From Hyphomonas sp. (lineage in GTDB: Bacteria; Pseudomonadota; Alphaproteobacteria; Caulobacterales; Hyphomonadaceae): a stretch of DNA of 64,000 nucleotides. Of the stretch, positions 1 to 10,070 are shown one piece after another. Position numbers and translations under genes: made by a program. The stretch covers positions 2,170,001 through 2,234,000 of the forward strand of contig CP051229.1 in the NCBI GenBank assembly GCA_017792365.1, read 5' to 3'. Each line of letters begins with the position of its first letter. Within the stretch, counting starts at the first letter, position 1. The notes beneath the pieces were generated by a model, which was not told the origin of the DNA, did not search any database, and worked only from the letters and a program-made list of their open reading frames with translations.

Positions 1-368
1 ACCACGATCTCTGACTTCGACCGGCTGTCACAGGCGATATGGCCCGGAAACGCCTCGACATCGTCCACCACGATGGTCTCAAGCCGCTTGGCGCACGCGC
101 CGACCACGCCCTTGTCGAACGGAATGCGCAAACACCCCAGCGTGCCCTGGTACGGCCCCACGACAAGCTCGTCGCCCTTGGCCGGATCGACGACATAAAA
201 CCCGGTCCAGAAAAACCGCTCGCCAAACGCCTGCCTCAAAACGCAGGCCGTCGAGGCCATCCGCGCCACGAGATAAAGCTCGCCAGACACGATCGATCTC
301 AGCTCCGCAGCCACCTGCTCATAACAGGCGTCACGGTCCTCCGGATATTCGATATTGGCGGGCTGCAT
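1..368 (-). CDS. free methionine-(R)-sulfoxide reductase (GAF domain), C-terminus beyond window
   Basis: Reduces free methionine-R-sulfoxide using a cysteine pair in a single GAF-fold domain. 122 codons are visible from ATG at 368; the gene runs off the left edge. The order of blocks matches the fRMsr (YebR-like) family: FFWTGFYVVD, VGPYQGTLGC, IPFDKGVVGACA, then FPGHIACDSRSKSEIVV. The cysteine of the GTLGC block and the catalytic cysteine of HIAC are present. The family's third cysteine, normally in a GVCG motif, reads GVVG here, with a cysteine two residues further on (GAC). It starts 28 bp after the MarR gene on the same strand, so the two may be co-transcribed. Family assignment is firm; activity with the altered cysteine is uncertain. 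Confidence 0.85.
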   Translation of the reverse strand, partial: MQPANIEYPEDRDACYEQVAAELRSIVSGELYLVARMASTACVLRQAFGERFFWTGFYVVDPAKGDELVVGPYQGTLGCLRIPFDKGVVGACAKRLETIVVDDVEAFPGHIACDSRSKSEIV

Positions 369-396
369 GCGGGCTCCTCGCTGGAAGCCCGAACAT

Positions 397-804
397 TCAG
401 GCTTTCGCGAGTCGATCGTAGATGATTTCCAGCGTCTGTGCGAATTCGCGCGCGCGCTGCTCATCCAGGTCGTCCAGCGCCGACGTCAGGCGGTTGACCG
501 GATCGTTCTGCAACAGCGCCGCCCCCGTCTCCGTCAGGTCGATCTGGCGCACCCTGCGATCGTCTTTCGACGACTGAACGGTCACATAATGTTTGCGCGC
601 CAGCGCCGCCACCGCGCGCGAGGCAGGCGCATGCGTCACGCCAAGATAGCTGGCGACGCCGCTCACGGTCCGTTCCTTGTCAGGAGCGGACGCAAGATAG
701 CGCAACACCGCCCATTGGCCGGGATGAACCGCTTTGGGTCCACGCGCATCATATATGGCGCGGGCAGTCTGCTCGAGCAGACGCGCCATACCGCAAGACT
801 TCAT
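397..804 (-). CDS. MarR family winged-helix transcriptional regulator
   Basis: 135 aa. The core reads as a MarR winged helix: HPGQWAVLRYLASAP, then the recognition region GVASYLGVTHAPASRAVAAL, then the wing SSKDDRRVRQIDLTETG, followed by the C-terminal dimerisation helix. An upstream in-frame ATG at 843 exists, but the ATG at 804 is preceded at a suitable distance by a strong GGAGGGG ribosome site, so I start there. It lies just upstream of the methionine sulfoxide reductase gene on the same strand, which suggests it may sense oxidants or regulate that gene; this is inference. The ligand is unknown. Confidence 0.85.
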   Translation of the reverse strand: MKSCGMARLLEQTARAIYDARGPKAVHPGQWAVLRYLASAPDKERTVSGVASYLGVTHAPASRAVAALARKHYVTVQSSKDDRRVRQIDLTETGAALLQNDPVNRLTSALDDLDEQRAREFAQTLEIIYDRLAKA

Positions 805-1053
805 GTGAGCGCCCCCTCCGGCGACTGGATGACTATCCCTCAACCCAGCGCAGTTCTCTTGGACCGGCGCGCACGGCTAGGCAACTACAAAGACTAAGAC
901 AAGTCGTCACAAAGATGTTCAGTGTTAATGTGACGCGAGCACCGATTAACTATCCGGCCGCCAACTGGTTCCCGCGTCACAACATCTGCAGCGATGCGCA
1001 CGATCCACATGACGGGAAGCATGTCGGCGAAACGGAAACTGATCTATGGCGGC

Positions 1054-1127
1054 TGGAGCGGGTGAAGGGAATCGAACCCTCGTCGTAAGCTTGGGAAGCT
1101 TCTGCTCTGCCATTGAGCTACACCCGC
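1054..1127 (-). tRNA. tRNA-Gly(CCC)
   Basis: On the minus strand a full cloverleaf folds: acceptor GCGGGTG/CACCCGC, D stem GCTC/GAGC, anticodon stem GAAGC/GCTTA (outer pair mismatched) with loop TTCCCAA giving anticodon CCC, and T arm GAGGG-TTCGATT-CCCTT. The discriminator is U and the 3' CCA is encoded (1056-1054). A possible promoter lies just upstream (TTGTTC, 16 nt, GATAGA). No terminator-like hairpin is obvious downstream. Confidence 0.95.
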
Positions 1128-1299
1128 GCGCCGCCGTTTCTATCACCACAGTCCGATCCCGAACAACTGGCGGGCGCCCTCGTTTCAATATCGGCGGGCC
1201 CAGGTCGGCATTCGCCCTTAAGGCATTTCGGATATAAGACATGTCAGGAACCGCACGCGACCGCCGCAAGGCGCGCGAACCCAGGAAACGCGACCACGC

Positions 1300-2754
1300 A
1301 TGACCACACCCGGCGCCCTCGTCATCTTCGGAGCAACCGGCGACCTCGCCCAGCGCATGCTGTTTCCCTCGCTCTACTACCTCGATCATGACGGCCTCCT
1401 GCCCGACGATTTCCGCATCATCGGCGCCGCCCGCCACAAGGCGACCAACGACGCCTTCCGGGATGACGTCCGCGCATGGGTCAAGGAGCGCGCCGGCGAT
1501 CGCGACATCTCCGAAAAGACGTGGGACAGGTTCGCCAGCCGCATCGCCTACTTCTCCGGCGACGCCACGAAGCCCGACAGCTATGAAGAGCTGAAAGCCC
1601 TGATCGGCGATCCGCCGGGCGGGTCGATCTTCTACCTCTCCACCGCCCCCTTCCTCTACAAGCCGATCGTCGAAGGCCTCGCCTCCCGCGACATGACCGG
1701 CGCGCCCAACCGCATCATCCTCGAAAAACCCATCGGCCGCTCGCGCGCCACCTGCGAGGAAATCAACGAAGCCATCGGCGCCCACTTCGATGAAGAGCGC
1801 ATCTTCCGGATCGACCACTATCTCGGCAAGGAAACCGTCCAGAACCTCATCGCCCTGCGCTTCGCCAACGCCCTCTTCGAACCGCTCTGGGACCGCCAGT
1901 CGATCGAATACGTACAGATCTCCGTCGCCGAGACGCTCGGGGTCGACGGCCGCTTCTCCTATTACGACGAATACGGCGCCAGCCGCGACATGGTGCAGAA
2001 CCACCTCCTCCAGCTGCTGTCGATGATCGCCATGGAGCCGCCGTCGGATCTTCAGGCCGAATCCATGCGCTCGGAAAAGGTGAAGGTCCTGCGCTCGCTC
2101 AGACCAATCCAGTCACACGACCTGCCCAGGCTCACCGTCCGCGGCCAGTACGCCGCCGGCGAGATCGATGGCGAAACCGTCGTCGGCTACACGCAGGAAG
2201 AAGACGGCAAGCACTCCAACACCGAAACCTACGTCGCCCTGTGCGCCCACATCGACAACTGGCGCTGGGCCGGCGTCCCCTTCTACCTGCGCACCGGCAA
2301 GCGCATGCCGAAGCGCGCCTCGCAGATCATCATCAAGTTCCGCGACGTGCCGCACTCGATCTTCCCGGACAGCCAGCTCGACGCCAACAAGCTGGTGATC
2401 CGCCTGCAGCCGGAAGAAGCCGTCTCGCTGGAAATCATGAACAAGACGCCGACCCTGACCACCGGCGATTACGAACTCCAGCCCCTCTGGCTCAACCTCT
2501 CGCTCGATGAAGCGTTCAAGTCGCGCCCGCGCCGCCGCATCGCCTACGAGCGTCTGCTGCTCGAAGCCATCAACAACAACTCCGCCCTGTTCGTCCGCCG
2601 TGATGAAGCCGAAGCCGCATGGCAATGGATCGACCGCATCCTCGAAGGCTGGGCCAAGCTCGACATGACGCCCGACCTCTACAAGGCCGGCTCATGGGGC
2701 CCGCCCGGCGGCGACAAGATCTTCCAGCAACCGCAGCACAAGTGGTTCGAATGA
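1300..2754 (+). CDS. zwf: glucose-6-phosphate 1-dehydrogenase
   Basis: 484 aa, the usual length. It oxidises glucose-6-phosphate to 6-phosphogluconolactone with NAD(P)+ in the cytoplasm, the first step of the Entner-Doudoroff and oxidative pentose phosphate routes. The dinucleotide site FGATGDLAQR is at residues 9-18 and the active-site signature RIDHYLGKETVQN begins near residue 170; the C-terminal half is typical of the family throughout (for example PFYLRTGKRMPKR). The stop codon overlaps the start of pgl as ATGA, and edd follows, so this is a zwf-pgl-edd operon. The reading frame is intact. Confidence 0.97.
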   Translation: MTTPGALVIFGATGDLAQRMLFPSLYYLDHDGLLPDDFRIIGAARHKATNDAFRDDVRAWVKERAGDRDISEKTWDRFASRIAYFSGDATKPDSYEELKALIGDPPGGSIFYLSTAPFLYKPIVEGLASRDMTGAPNRIILEKPIGRSRATCEEINEAIGAHFDEERIFRIDHYLGKETVQNLIALRFANALFEPLWDRQSIEYVQISVAETLGVDGRFSYYDEYGASRDMVQNHLLQLLSMIAMEPPSDLQAESMRSEKVKVLRSLRPIQSHDLPRLTVRGQYAAGEIDGETVVGYTQEEDGKHSNTETYVALCAHIDNWRWAGVPFYLRTGKRMPKRASQIIIKFRDVPHSIFPDSQLDANKLVIRLQPEEAVSLEIMNKTPTLTTGDYELQPLWLNLSLDEAFKSRPRRRIAYERLLLEAINNNSALFVRRDEAEAAWQWIDRILEGWAKLDMTPDLYKAGSWGPPGGDKIFQQPQHKWFE

Positions 2755-3446
2755 ATCTAGAGGAACACACCTTCCATGACCGCACTCGCCTGATGACGGG
2801 CCTCTGCGGCGCCATGACGGAATGGATGCAGGACGCGCTCTCAAAACGCCGCAAGATCTCGATCGCTCTCTCCGGAGGCACATCTCCCGGCCCGATGTAT
2901 CAGGACCTCTCGCACCAGCCGCTCGACTGGGAAAAGGTCACCGTCACCCTCACCGACGAACGCTGGGTCTCACCCGAAGACCCGTCCAGCAACGAATACC
3001 TCATCCGCCGCCGCCTGCTGCATCGCCGCGCCGAGGCCGCAACCTTCATCCCCTTCAAGACCAATCACGCAACCCCGGCCGCCGGCGCCGCCACAACCGA
3101 ACGCCGCCTCAAGCCGCACCTGCCGCTCGACATCTGCCTTCTCGGCATGGGCACCGACGGCCACATCGCCTCGCTCGTCCCCGGCGCCACCGGCTATGAC
3201 GTCGCCGCCGACCCGAACAATTCCAAGATGATCGCAGGCCTCCATGCCGAGCACGCGGCCGGATCGCCCGACCGCATGTCGCTCACGCTCACCGCGATCC
3301 TCAAGGCGCGCGTCATCGCGCTCCTGATCATGGGCGACAGGAAGCGCCGCGTCTTCGAGGAAGCCCGCAACCAGCAGGGCCATTCACCCGTTCGTCACCT
3401 GCTGGCCCAGAACCGCCACGCGGTTCACACCTTCTGGGCGCCGTGA
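2751..3446 (+). CDS. pgl: 6-phosphogluconolactonase
   Basis: 231 aa. Hydrolyses 6-phosphogluconolactone to 6-phosphogluconate, between zwf and edd in the pathway. It shows the family blocks ISIALSGGTSPGPMYQDLS near the N-terminus, TDERWVSPEDPSSNE and LLGMGTDGHIASLVPG, which form the sugar-phosphate-isomerase-like fold. The start ATG at 2751 overlaps the zwf stop (ATGA), so translation is probably coupled. A longer in-frame extension upstream exists but lies within zwf and is ignored. Next gene edd starts 74 bp downstream. Confidence 0.95.
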   Translation: MNLEEHTFHDRTRLMTGLCGAMTEWMQDALSKRRKISIALSGGTSPGPMYQDLSHQPLDWEKVTVTLTDERWVSPEDPSSNEYLIRRRLLHRRAEAATFIPFKTNHATPAAGAATTERRLKPHLPLDICLLGMGTDGHIASLVPGATGYDVAADPNNSKMIAGLHAEHAAGSPDRMSLTLTAILKARVIALLIMGDRKRRVFEEARNQQGHSPVRHLLAQNRHAVHTFWAP

Positions 3447-3520
3447 CCACACGGGCGTCCCGACTACGCACCGCCATGACCCGGCCTTGAGTTTTCCGCC
3501 AGAGAGCGCAGATCAGTCAC

Positions 3521-5331
<1,811 letters not shown>

Positions 5332-5363
5332 CGCATTCCCCCGCCGTCATTCCGGCCACCCCC

Positions 5364-5415
5364 GTCATTCCGGGCGAAGGCGCGCAGCGCCGAAGACCCG
5401 GAACCCATTCCTCAA
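5364..5415. repeat. REP-like intergenic palindrome, partial copy
   Basis: Begins GTCATTCCGGGCG and continues with a GCGCAGCGCCG block and ACCCGGAACCCA, matching the left half of the full copies at 20428-20544 and 51466-51576. A short extra GTCATTCCGG precedes it at about 5347. The right arm is missing. It sits in the gap between edd and the M20 peptidase gene. Confidence 0.7.
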
Positions 5416-5530
5416 AGCTGCTCCACCCGCCTCACCAACCAACCCCCAAACCCCACCCCCGGTTGTGACCCCGCCCCGCCGCTGACATAGTCGCCGCGCC
5501 TCACTCGCGAACCTCCGGAACCCAGCCACG

Positions 5531-6982
5531 ATGCGCCAGCTCCCCACCCTGTGCACCGCCGCGCTCACGCTCGCCGCAATGAGCTGCGCCAGCCCCCCGC
5601 TCGAAGCCCAGACCGAGACCCAGCTCAACGCCAGCAGCACCGACTACACCGAGCCCTACCAGCAGCGCGCTCTGGAGATCTATCGCGACTCCATCGCCAT
5701 GCGCACGGCGCGCGGCCACGAACAGACGCCCGTCCTTGCAGAATACCTCGCAACCGCCCTGCGCGACGGCGGCTTCCCGGAAGCCGACATCCACGTCATC
5801 CCCTTCGATTCAAACGGCGAGAACGTCGCCGCCCTCGTCGCGCGCTATCGCGGCGACGGCTCATCCGGCAAGAAGCCCGTCCTCCTCGTCGCCCACATGG
5901 ACATCGTCGACGCCCTGCCCGTCGACTGGGCGCGCGATCCGTTCACGCTCATAGAAGAGGACGGCTACTTCTTCGGCCGCGCCACGCACGACGACAAGTA
6001 TGGCACCACCATGCTCACCGCCGCCTTCCTGCGCCTCAAGGCCGACGGCTACGTCCCCGACCGCGACCTCATCATCGCCTTCACCGGCGACGAAGAAACC
6101 GCAGGCCGCTCCACCAGCGGACTGGTCAACGAACACCGCGATCTCGTCGACGCCGAATTCGCCCTCAACGCCGACGCAGGCGGCGGCATTCTCGATTCAG
6201 ACGGCCTGCCGGTCTCCTATCGCATCCAGGCCGCCGAAAAGACCTCGGCCAGCTTCGAGATCATCGTCACCAATCCCGGCGGCCATTCCTCCGCCCCGCG
6301 CCCGGACAACGCCATCTACCAGCTGGCCGGCGCCCTCAAGAAAATCGAGGCGCACAAATTCCCCGTCCAGCATCTCGACATCACGCTGGACTACCTGCGC
6401 CAGTCCGCAGACGTCACCCCCGGCGAACTCGGCGAAGCGATGAGAGCCTTCGCCGCCGACCCGACTGACCTGCAAGCCGCCGACATCCTCGCGCGCGATC
6501 CGGGCTTAAACGGCATCCTGCGCACCACCTGCGTCGCGACGATGCTGGACGCGGGCCACGCCGGCAACGCCCTGCCGCAATCGGCCACCGCCTACGTCAA
6601 CTGCCGCATGTTCCCGGGCGATGAAGCCGCCTACGTGCGTCAGGCGCTGGCCGACGCGATCGACGATCCGGAAGTCGAAGTCAAAGGTCTCGGCGATCCC
6701 GTCGCCGCCCCCGCCTCGCCGCTGCGCGACGACGTGACCAGCGCCATCACAAAGGCGCTGCACGCCCGCTTCCCCGGCACGCCCGTCATACCGTTCATGG
6801 CGCCCTACGCCACAGACGGCGCCGCCATCCGCTCAGCCGGCATCCCCACCTACGGCACGACCGGCTTGTTCACGCGCCCCGAAGAAGTCTTCGTCCACGG
6901 CCTCAACGAACGCATCCCCGTCGCCTCCTTCTACGGCGGCCTCGAATACTGGAACGTCCTCCTCCGAGAACTCGGCGGCTGA
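5531..6982 (+). CDS. M20 family metallopeptidase, exported
   Basis: 483 aa. An N-terminal hydrophobic segment (TLCTAALTLAAMSC) ends at a cysteine, so it is either a lipoprotein with an imperfect lipobox or a Sec-exported protein. The M20 zinc-binding blocks follow: VLLVAHMDIVDALP (His and Asp ligands), FGRATHDDKYGTTM (bridging Asp), FTGDEETAGRSTSG (catalytic and ligand Glu) and GGHSSAPRPDNAIYQ in the dimerisation domain. Members cleave dipeptides, carboxypeptidase substrates or acyl-amino acids; the exact substrate cannot be told here. It stands alone, 199 bp after edd and convergent with the XRE gene. Confidence 0.9.
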   Translation: MRQLPTLCTAALTLAAMSCASPPLEAQTETQLNASSTDYTEPYQQRALEIYRDSIAMRTARGHEQTPVLAEYLATALRDGGFPEADIHVIPFDSNGENVAALVARYRGDGSSGKKPVLLVAHMDIVDALPVDWARDPFTLIEEDGYFFGRATHDDKYGTTMLTAAFLRLKADGYVPDRDLIIAFTGDEETAGRSTSGLVNEHRDLVDAEFALNADAGGGILDSDGLPVSYRIQAAEKTSASFEIIVTNPGGHSSAPRPDNAIYQLAGALKKIEAHKFPVQHLDITLDYLRQSADVTPGELGEAMRAFAADPTDLQAADILARDPGLNGILRTTCVATMLDAGHAGNALPQSATAYVNCRMFPGDEAAYVRQALADAIDDPEVEVKGLGDPVAAPASPLRDDVTSAITKALHARFPGTPVIPFMAPYATDGAAIRSAGIPTYGTTGLFTRPEEVFVHGLNERIPVASFYGGLEYWNVLLRELGG

Positions 6983-6991
6983 TCGACAGGG

Positions 6992-7207
6992 CTACTCCGC
7001 CGCCGCGCGTTCCCCCTCGCCGTCGTCGAACACATCCTCGATCGCAACGCCAAACAGCCGCGCAATCCGGAACGCCAGCGGCAGCGAGGGGTCATACCGC
7101 CCCGTCTCGATCGCATTCACCGACTGCCGCGACACGCCCAGCTCATCGGCCAGCGCCCCTTGGCTCCAGCCATGCGCCGCGCGCAGCTCCTTGAGGCGAT
7201 TGTTCAA
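6992..7207 (-). CDS. XRE family helix-turn-helix regulator
   Basis: 71 aa. A small Cro/CI-type DNA-binding protein: NNRLKELRAAHGWSQGALA, then the recognition helix GVSRQSVNAIETGRY and PSLPLAFRIARLFGVAIEDVF. I place the start at a TTG at 7207, because it overlaps the stop codon of the upstream membrane-protein gene (TTGA) and gives the canonical length for this family; an ATG at 7294 would add a non-homologous tail that overlaps that gene. The two genes form a tight pair, a common arrangement of XRE regulator plus four-helix membrane protein. Two palindromes at the pair's promoter are probable operators. Confidence 0.85.
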   Translation of the reverse strand: MNNRLKELRAAHGWSQGALADELGVSRQSVNAIETGRYDPSLPLAFRIARLFGVAIEDVFDDGEGERAAAE

Positions 7208-7620
7208 GACACGACCCGCCCGCCACGCAGCTTCCCGACGAGATAGGCCAGCCCATAGCTCGCGAAATAGATCGGCCCGATCAGGAAGGTCCACAGGTTC
7301 GGCACCAGCTCGAACAGCTCAAGGAACCCCCAGATGATCGCAAAGCACACCGTCACCCCGCCGCCGACCAGCATCGCCTCCACCTGCCGCGCGCGCGTGT
7401 ACTCGTCGGTCTCCAGCAGCCACCGCCCCTTCAGCCAGAACACCGCCGCAATCGGCAGCGCGGTGAACACGGCAATCCCCGCCATCACCCAGTCCGGCGG
7501 ATCACCCATCGCCTTCAGCGCAAGCGGCCCGGCAAAGCACGCCACGACATAGACAGCCATCACCGGTAAGAACATCCGCCGATACCGCCGGTTCGCTTCC
7601 TTGTAAGTGACGTCCGTCAT
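7204..7620 (-). CDS. four-helix membrane protein paired with XRE regulator
   Basis: 138 aa. I do not recognise a named family beyond the small membrane proteins that accompany XRE regulators. Four hydrophobic segments are visible: MFLPVMAVYVVACFAGPLAL, WVMAGIAVFTALPIAAVFWL, AMLVGGGVTVCFAIIWGF and LWTFLIGPIYFASYGLAYLV. The start MTDVTYKEANRRY at 7620 is preceded by AGGAGGG. It is first in a two-gene unit with the XRE gene, overlapping by 4 bp. Function unknown; its location suggests that it either modulates the regulator or is the main target of it. Confidence 0.8.
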   Translation of the reverse strand: MTDVTYKEANRRYRRMFLPVMAVYVVACFAGPLALKAMGDPPDWVMAGIAVFTALPIAAVFWLKGRWLLETDEYTRARQVEAMLVGGGVTVCFAIIWGFLELFELVPNLWTFLIGPIYFASYGLAYLVGKLRGGRVVS

Positions 7621-7630
7621 CCAACCCTCC

Positions 7631-7664
7631 TGTAAAGTGTTCTTTACAGTAAAGGACGCTTTAC
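7631..7664. promoter_or_regulatory. tandem palindromic operators of the XRE/membrane-protein unit
   Basis: Two inverted repeats lie side by side, 11-45 bp upstream of the membrane-protein start: TGTAAAG-TGTT-CTTTACA at 7631-7648 and GTAAAG-GACG-CTTTAC at 7649-7664. They share the half-site GTAAAG with a 4-bp spacer and are offset by about 17 bp, so two dimers would bind nearly adjacent. The position over the promoter and Shine-Dalgarno region suggests autorepression by the XRE protein. The pairing of site and protein is inferred. Confidence 0.7.
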
Positions 7665-7713
7665 AGGTCGTCAAGCGAACTTCTCGAGGTCGGCGATCGA
7701 CACCCCCTCCTGT

Positions 7714-7826
7714 CCTCCCCCGCGCGGGGGAGGAACCCGGCATCGACATTCAGCAAAGCATTAGAGACTGCGTCGGGTCCAACTCCTCCCCCGAACGGGG
7801 GAGGTGGCGCGAAGCGCCGGAGGGGG
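7714..7826. repeat. CCTCCCCC/GGGGGAGG palindromic repeats
   Basis: Two hairpins: CCTCCCCC-GCGC-GGGGGAGG at 7714-7733, and a composite at 7781-7826 made of a CCTCCCCC/GGGGGAGG hairpin followed by GGCGC-GAA-GCGCC and GGAGGGGG. The composite closely matches the copy at 16817-16863. This type of intergenic repeat is common in alphaproteobacterial genomes. It may also act as a transcription block at the end of the serine-hydrolase gene. Confidence 0.75.
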
Positions 7827-7839
7827 ATCGCTATCAGGA

Positions 7840-8904
7840 CTAAACCCCCGCCAGCACCCGCCGCAGAAACTCCGCATCGCTCCACTCCACGCGGCGGCGG
7901 CGCAGCAATCCCTCCATCACCCCGTCCGCCTGCCGCACGACGACGAGCCCGCGCCGCCGCAACAGGTAGAGCCGCTGGTTGCCCGCGCCCGCCGCCATCA
8001 CGATGTCTTCGGCAAACAGGTCCTCGCCGAAACTCGCCTCGCTGATCCCGGCGCGCTCACCGGGCCCCTTGAGGCCCGGACGGATCACCCACCAGCTCAG
8101 GCCATAGCCCGGGTTGGCCGCCGTCCCTTCAAACAGCGCAGCGTAGACGCTGCGGTCCACCCCCGCCGCCCCGTCCATCACCCACTGCCCGAACGTCGCC
8201 CACGCCCGCGCCGTGAATTCCGCGCCCTGCGCCAGCCGCATGTCGTTGCCCGGCCGCAGCCCGTCGCCCCAGTCGGTATAGGAAACGCCCATCGGCCCCA
8301 GCACGCGCGAGCGGAACCAGTGCACCGGCGACAGATCCAGCCCCGCGCCCTTCAGCTTCTCCGACAGAACCGCGCCGAATATCTGGAACGGCTCGGGCCC
8401 ATAGGCGAACACCTCGCCCGGCGGATGCTCGGCCTCCGCATCGCGGGCCGCCTCGTCATAATTCGGCGGCCGCGCCGTCGGCCCGGCAATGCGGATGCCC
8501 GATGTCAGCGTCAGCAGATGCCGCGTGGTGATCGTCCGCAGCCCCGGATTGGCGCGCCAGCGATAGATCGCATCCTGCACAGGCTCGTCGATGTCGAGAA
8601 GGCCGTCCGCCTGCGCAGCCGCCGCCATGATCCCGGTAAAGCTCTTGGTGCCGGAGGCGAGCTGCCAGCCGCGATCCACCGCGCCGTCGCCGGGATAATC
8701 CTCGAACAGGATTTCCCCGCCGCGCATCACCAGCATCGAGACGCCATTGCTCTCGGCAGAATAATTGGCCGCAGCGGAGAACGGACCCGGCGCCTGCTGC
8801 GCCTCCGCCTCACGCGTCTCCCGCCGCCCGGCGCAACCCTGCGCGCCGGTCACTAGCACACCCGCCCCGATGCCGGAAATCACGCTCCGTCGCGAAGTCC
8901 CCAT
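7840..8904 (-). CDS. beta-lactamase-like serine hydrolase, Tat-exported
   Basis: 354 aa. A penicillin-binding-protein-like fold is indicated by the SGTK (SxxK) nucleophile motif in WQLASGTKSFTGIMAAAA near residue 85, followed by ITTRHLLTLTSGIRI and later GYGLSWWV. The N-terminus carries a twin-arginine type signal (GTSRRSVISGIGAGVLVTG) ending at a cysteine. I choose the ATG at 8904 because GGGAGG lies just upstream; an in-frame ATG at 8928 has no such site. Members of this class C-like family act as esterases, peptidases or amidases; the substrate is unknown. Transcribed alone, divergent from nothing obvious. Confidence 0.85.
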   Translation of the reverse strand: MGTSRRSVISGIGAGVLVTGAQGCAGRRETREAEAQQAPGPFSAAANYSAESNGVSMLVMRGGEILFEDYPGDGAVDRGWQLASGTKSFTGIMAAAAQADGLLDIDEPVQDAIYRWRANPGLRTITTRHLLTLTSGIRIAGPTARPPNYDEAARDAEAEHPPGEVFAYGPEPFQIFGAVLSEKLKGAGLDLSPVHWFRSRVLGPMGVSYTDWGDGLRPGNDMRLAQGAEFTARAWATFGQWVMDGAAGVDRSVYAALFEGTAANPGYGLSWWVIRPGLKGPGERAGISEASFGEDLFAEDIVMAAGAGNQRLYLLRRRGLVVVRQADGVMEGLLRRRRVEWSDAEFLRRVLAGV

Positions 8905-8987
8905 GACAAGCCTCCCAGCCCGCGTCATCGCGCGAACCTAACCTGCCTTTCCCTGAACGCGAACTGAACCTGGATCAGTCGCGCGTT

Positions 8988-10070
8988 TCAGTCCTCGGTT
9001 GACCCGAAATATTTCGATAATCTGAGGCCCTGCCCCTGATAGGTCGCATACGAGCCCTCGGCCCCATAGGGCACATCCGGCGGCGACGTCATCTTTTCGA
9101 ACACCAACCGCCCCACGGGCTGTCCGTCCTCGAGAATGAACGGCACCTCGCGCGAGCGCACCTCCAGCACCGCCTTCCCCGACTTCTGCTTCACGCCGAA
9201 ACCCGGATCGAAAAACCCCGCATAATGCGCCCGGAACTCGCCCAGCTCCGGCGCGATCGGCGCCATCTCCGCCGCCTCGTCCACCGGGATCACGATCTTC
9301 TCCTTCGACGCCAGGATGTAGAACTCGCCGGGATCCAGAACGATCTGCCCGCCCTGCGCCTTCACCGGCTCCCAGAAATCCTCCACCTGGTGCGCCGCGA
9401 TCGCCTTGAGATCGACCACCCGCGAATGCCGCTTGGCGCGATAGCCCACCACATCGCCGTCGGTTGGATGCAGGTCGAGGCTGAACACCATCTCACGCGT
9501 CTCGGCCTTCGCGCCGCGCCGCACGCGCAGCTGCAGCAGCCGATCTCCCGTCCGCGCAAGGATCGAAAACGTCCGCGGCGAGATCTCCGCATAAAGCGGT
9601 CCTTTGTACCCCGCCGGCACCGCATCGAACGCCTGCCCATTATCCGCCACCGCGCGCACGAACACATCGATCCGCCCGGTCGAAGACTTCGGGTTCGCCG
9701 CCGCCGACAGATCCTTCGGCAGGCTCAGCTCTTCCAGCAACGGCACAAGATAGACGCACCCGGTCTCCAGCACCGAGCCGCCCGTCAGGTCCAGCGTGTG
9801 CATCACCATCGTGTCGTCCAGCCGGTCAGCCACAACTTTCTGCCCCGGCAGGAAACTGGCCCGCAGCCGGTAGGCCACCTCGCCCAGCCGCAGGTCGAGA
9901 CTGGCGGGCTGCACCTGGTCATCCTTGATCGACGCGCTCGACGAGATCACGCCGCGATCCACCAGCCGCCGCAACTCATGATCCGGCAGCACGCCCTCGC
10001 CCATCGTCACCAGCGATGACGCGTTCGACGCCTTGCCGCCGGATGATTTCGCAGGCGTTGTAGGGCTCAT
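8988..10070 (-). CDS. dcd: 2'-deoxycytidine 5'-triphosphate deaminase (long form)
   Basis: 360 aa. Deaminates dCTP to dUTP, feeding dTMP synthesis. It belongs to the long DCD family found in alphaproteobacteria, which contains a tandem trimeric dUTPase-like fold: VLPDHELRRLVDRGVI, IKDDQVQPASLDLRLGEVAYRL, AAANPKSSTGRIDVFVRAVAD, and a second half with ILASKEKIVIPVDEAAEMAP and HYAGFFDPGFGV. The ATG at 10070 overlaps the stop of the upstream GST gene (ATGA), so the two genes are probably coupled. The longer frame extending to 10343 lies in the GST gene and is not coding. Confidence 0.92.
   Translation of the reverse strand: MSPTTPAKSSGGKASNASSLVTMGEGVLPDHELRRLVDRGVISSSASIKDDQVQPASLDLRLGEVAYRLRASFLPGQKVVADRLDDTMVMHTLDLTGGSVLETGCVYLVPLLEELSLPKDLSAAANPKSSTGRIDVFVRAVADNGQAFDAVPAGYKGPLYAEISPRTFSILARTGDRLLQLRVRRGAKAETREMVFSLDLHPTDGDVVGYRAKRHSRVVDLKAIAAHQVEDFWEPVKAQGGQIVLDPGEFYILASKEKIVIPVDEAAEMAPIAPELGEFRAHYAGFFDPGFGVKQKSGKAVLEVRSREVPFILEDGQPVGRLVFEKMTSPPDVPYGAEGSYATYQGQGLRLSKYFGSTED

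Noticed and set aside
946-2004. 352-codon minus-strand frame over tRNA-Gly and zwf
   Set aside because: Contains the tRNA and is antisense to zwf; no domain.
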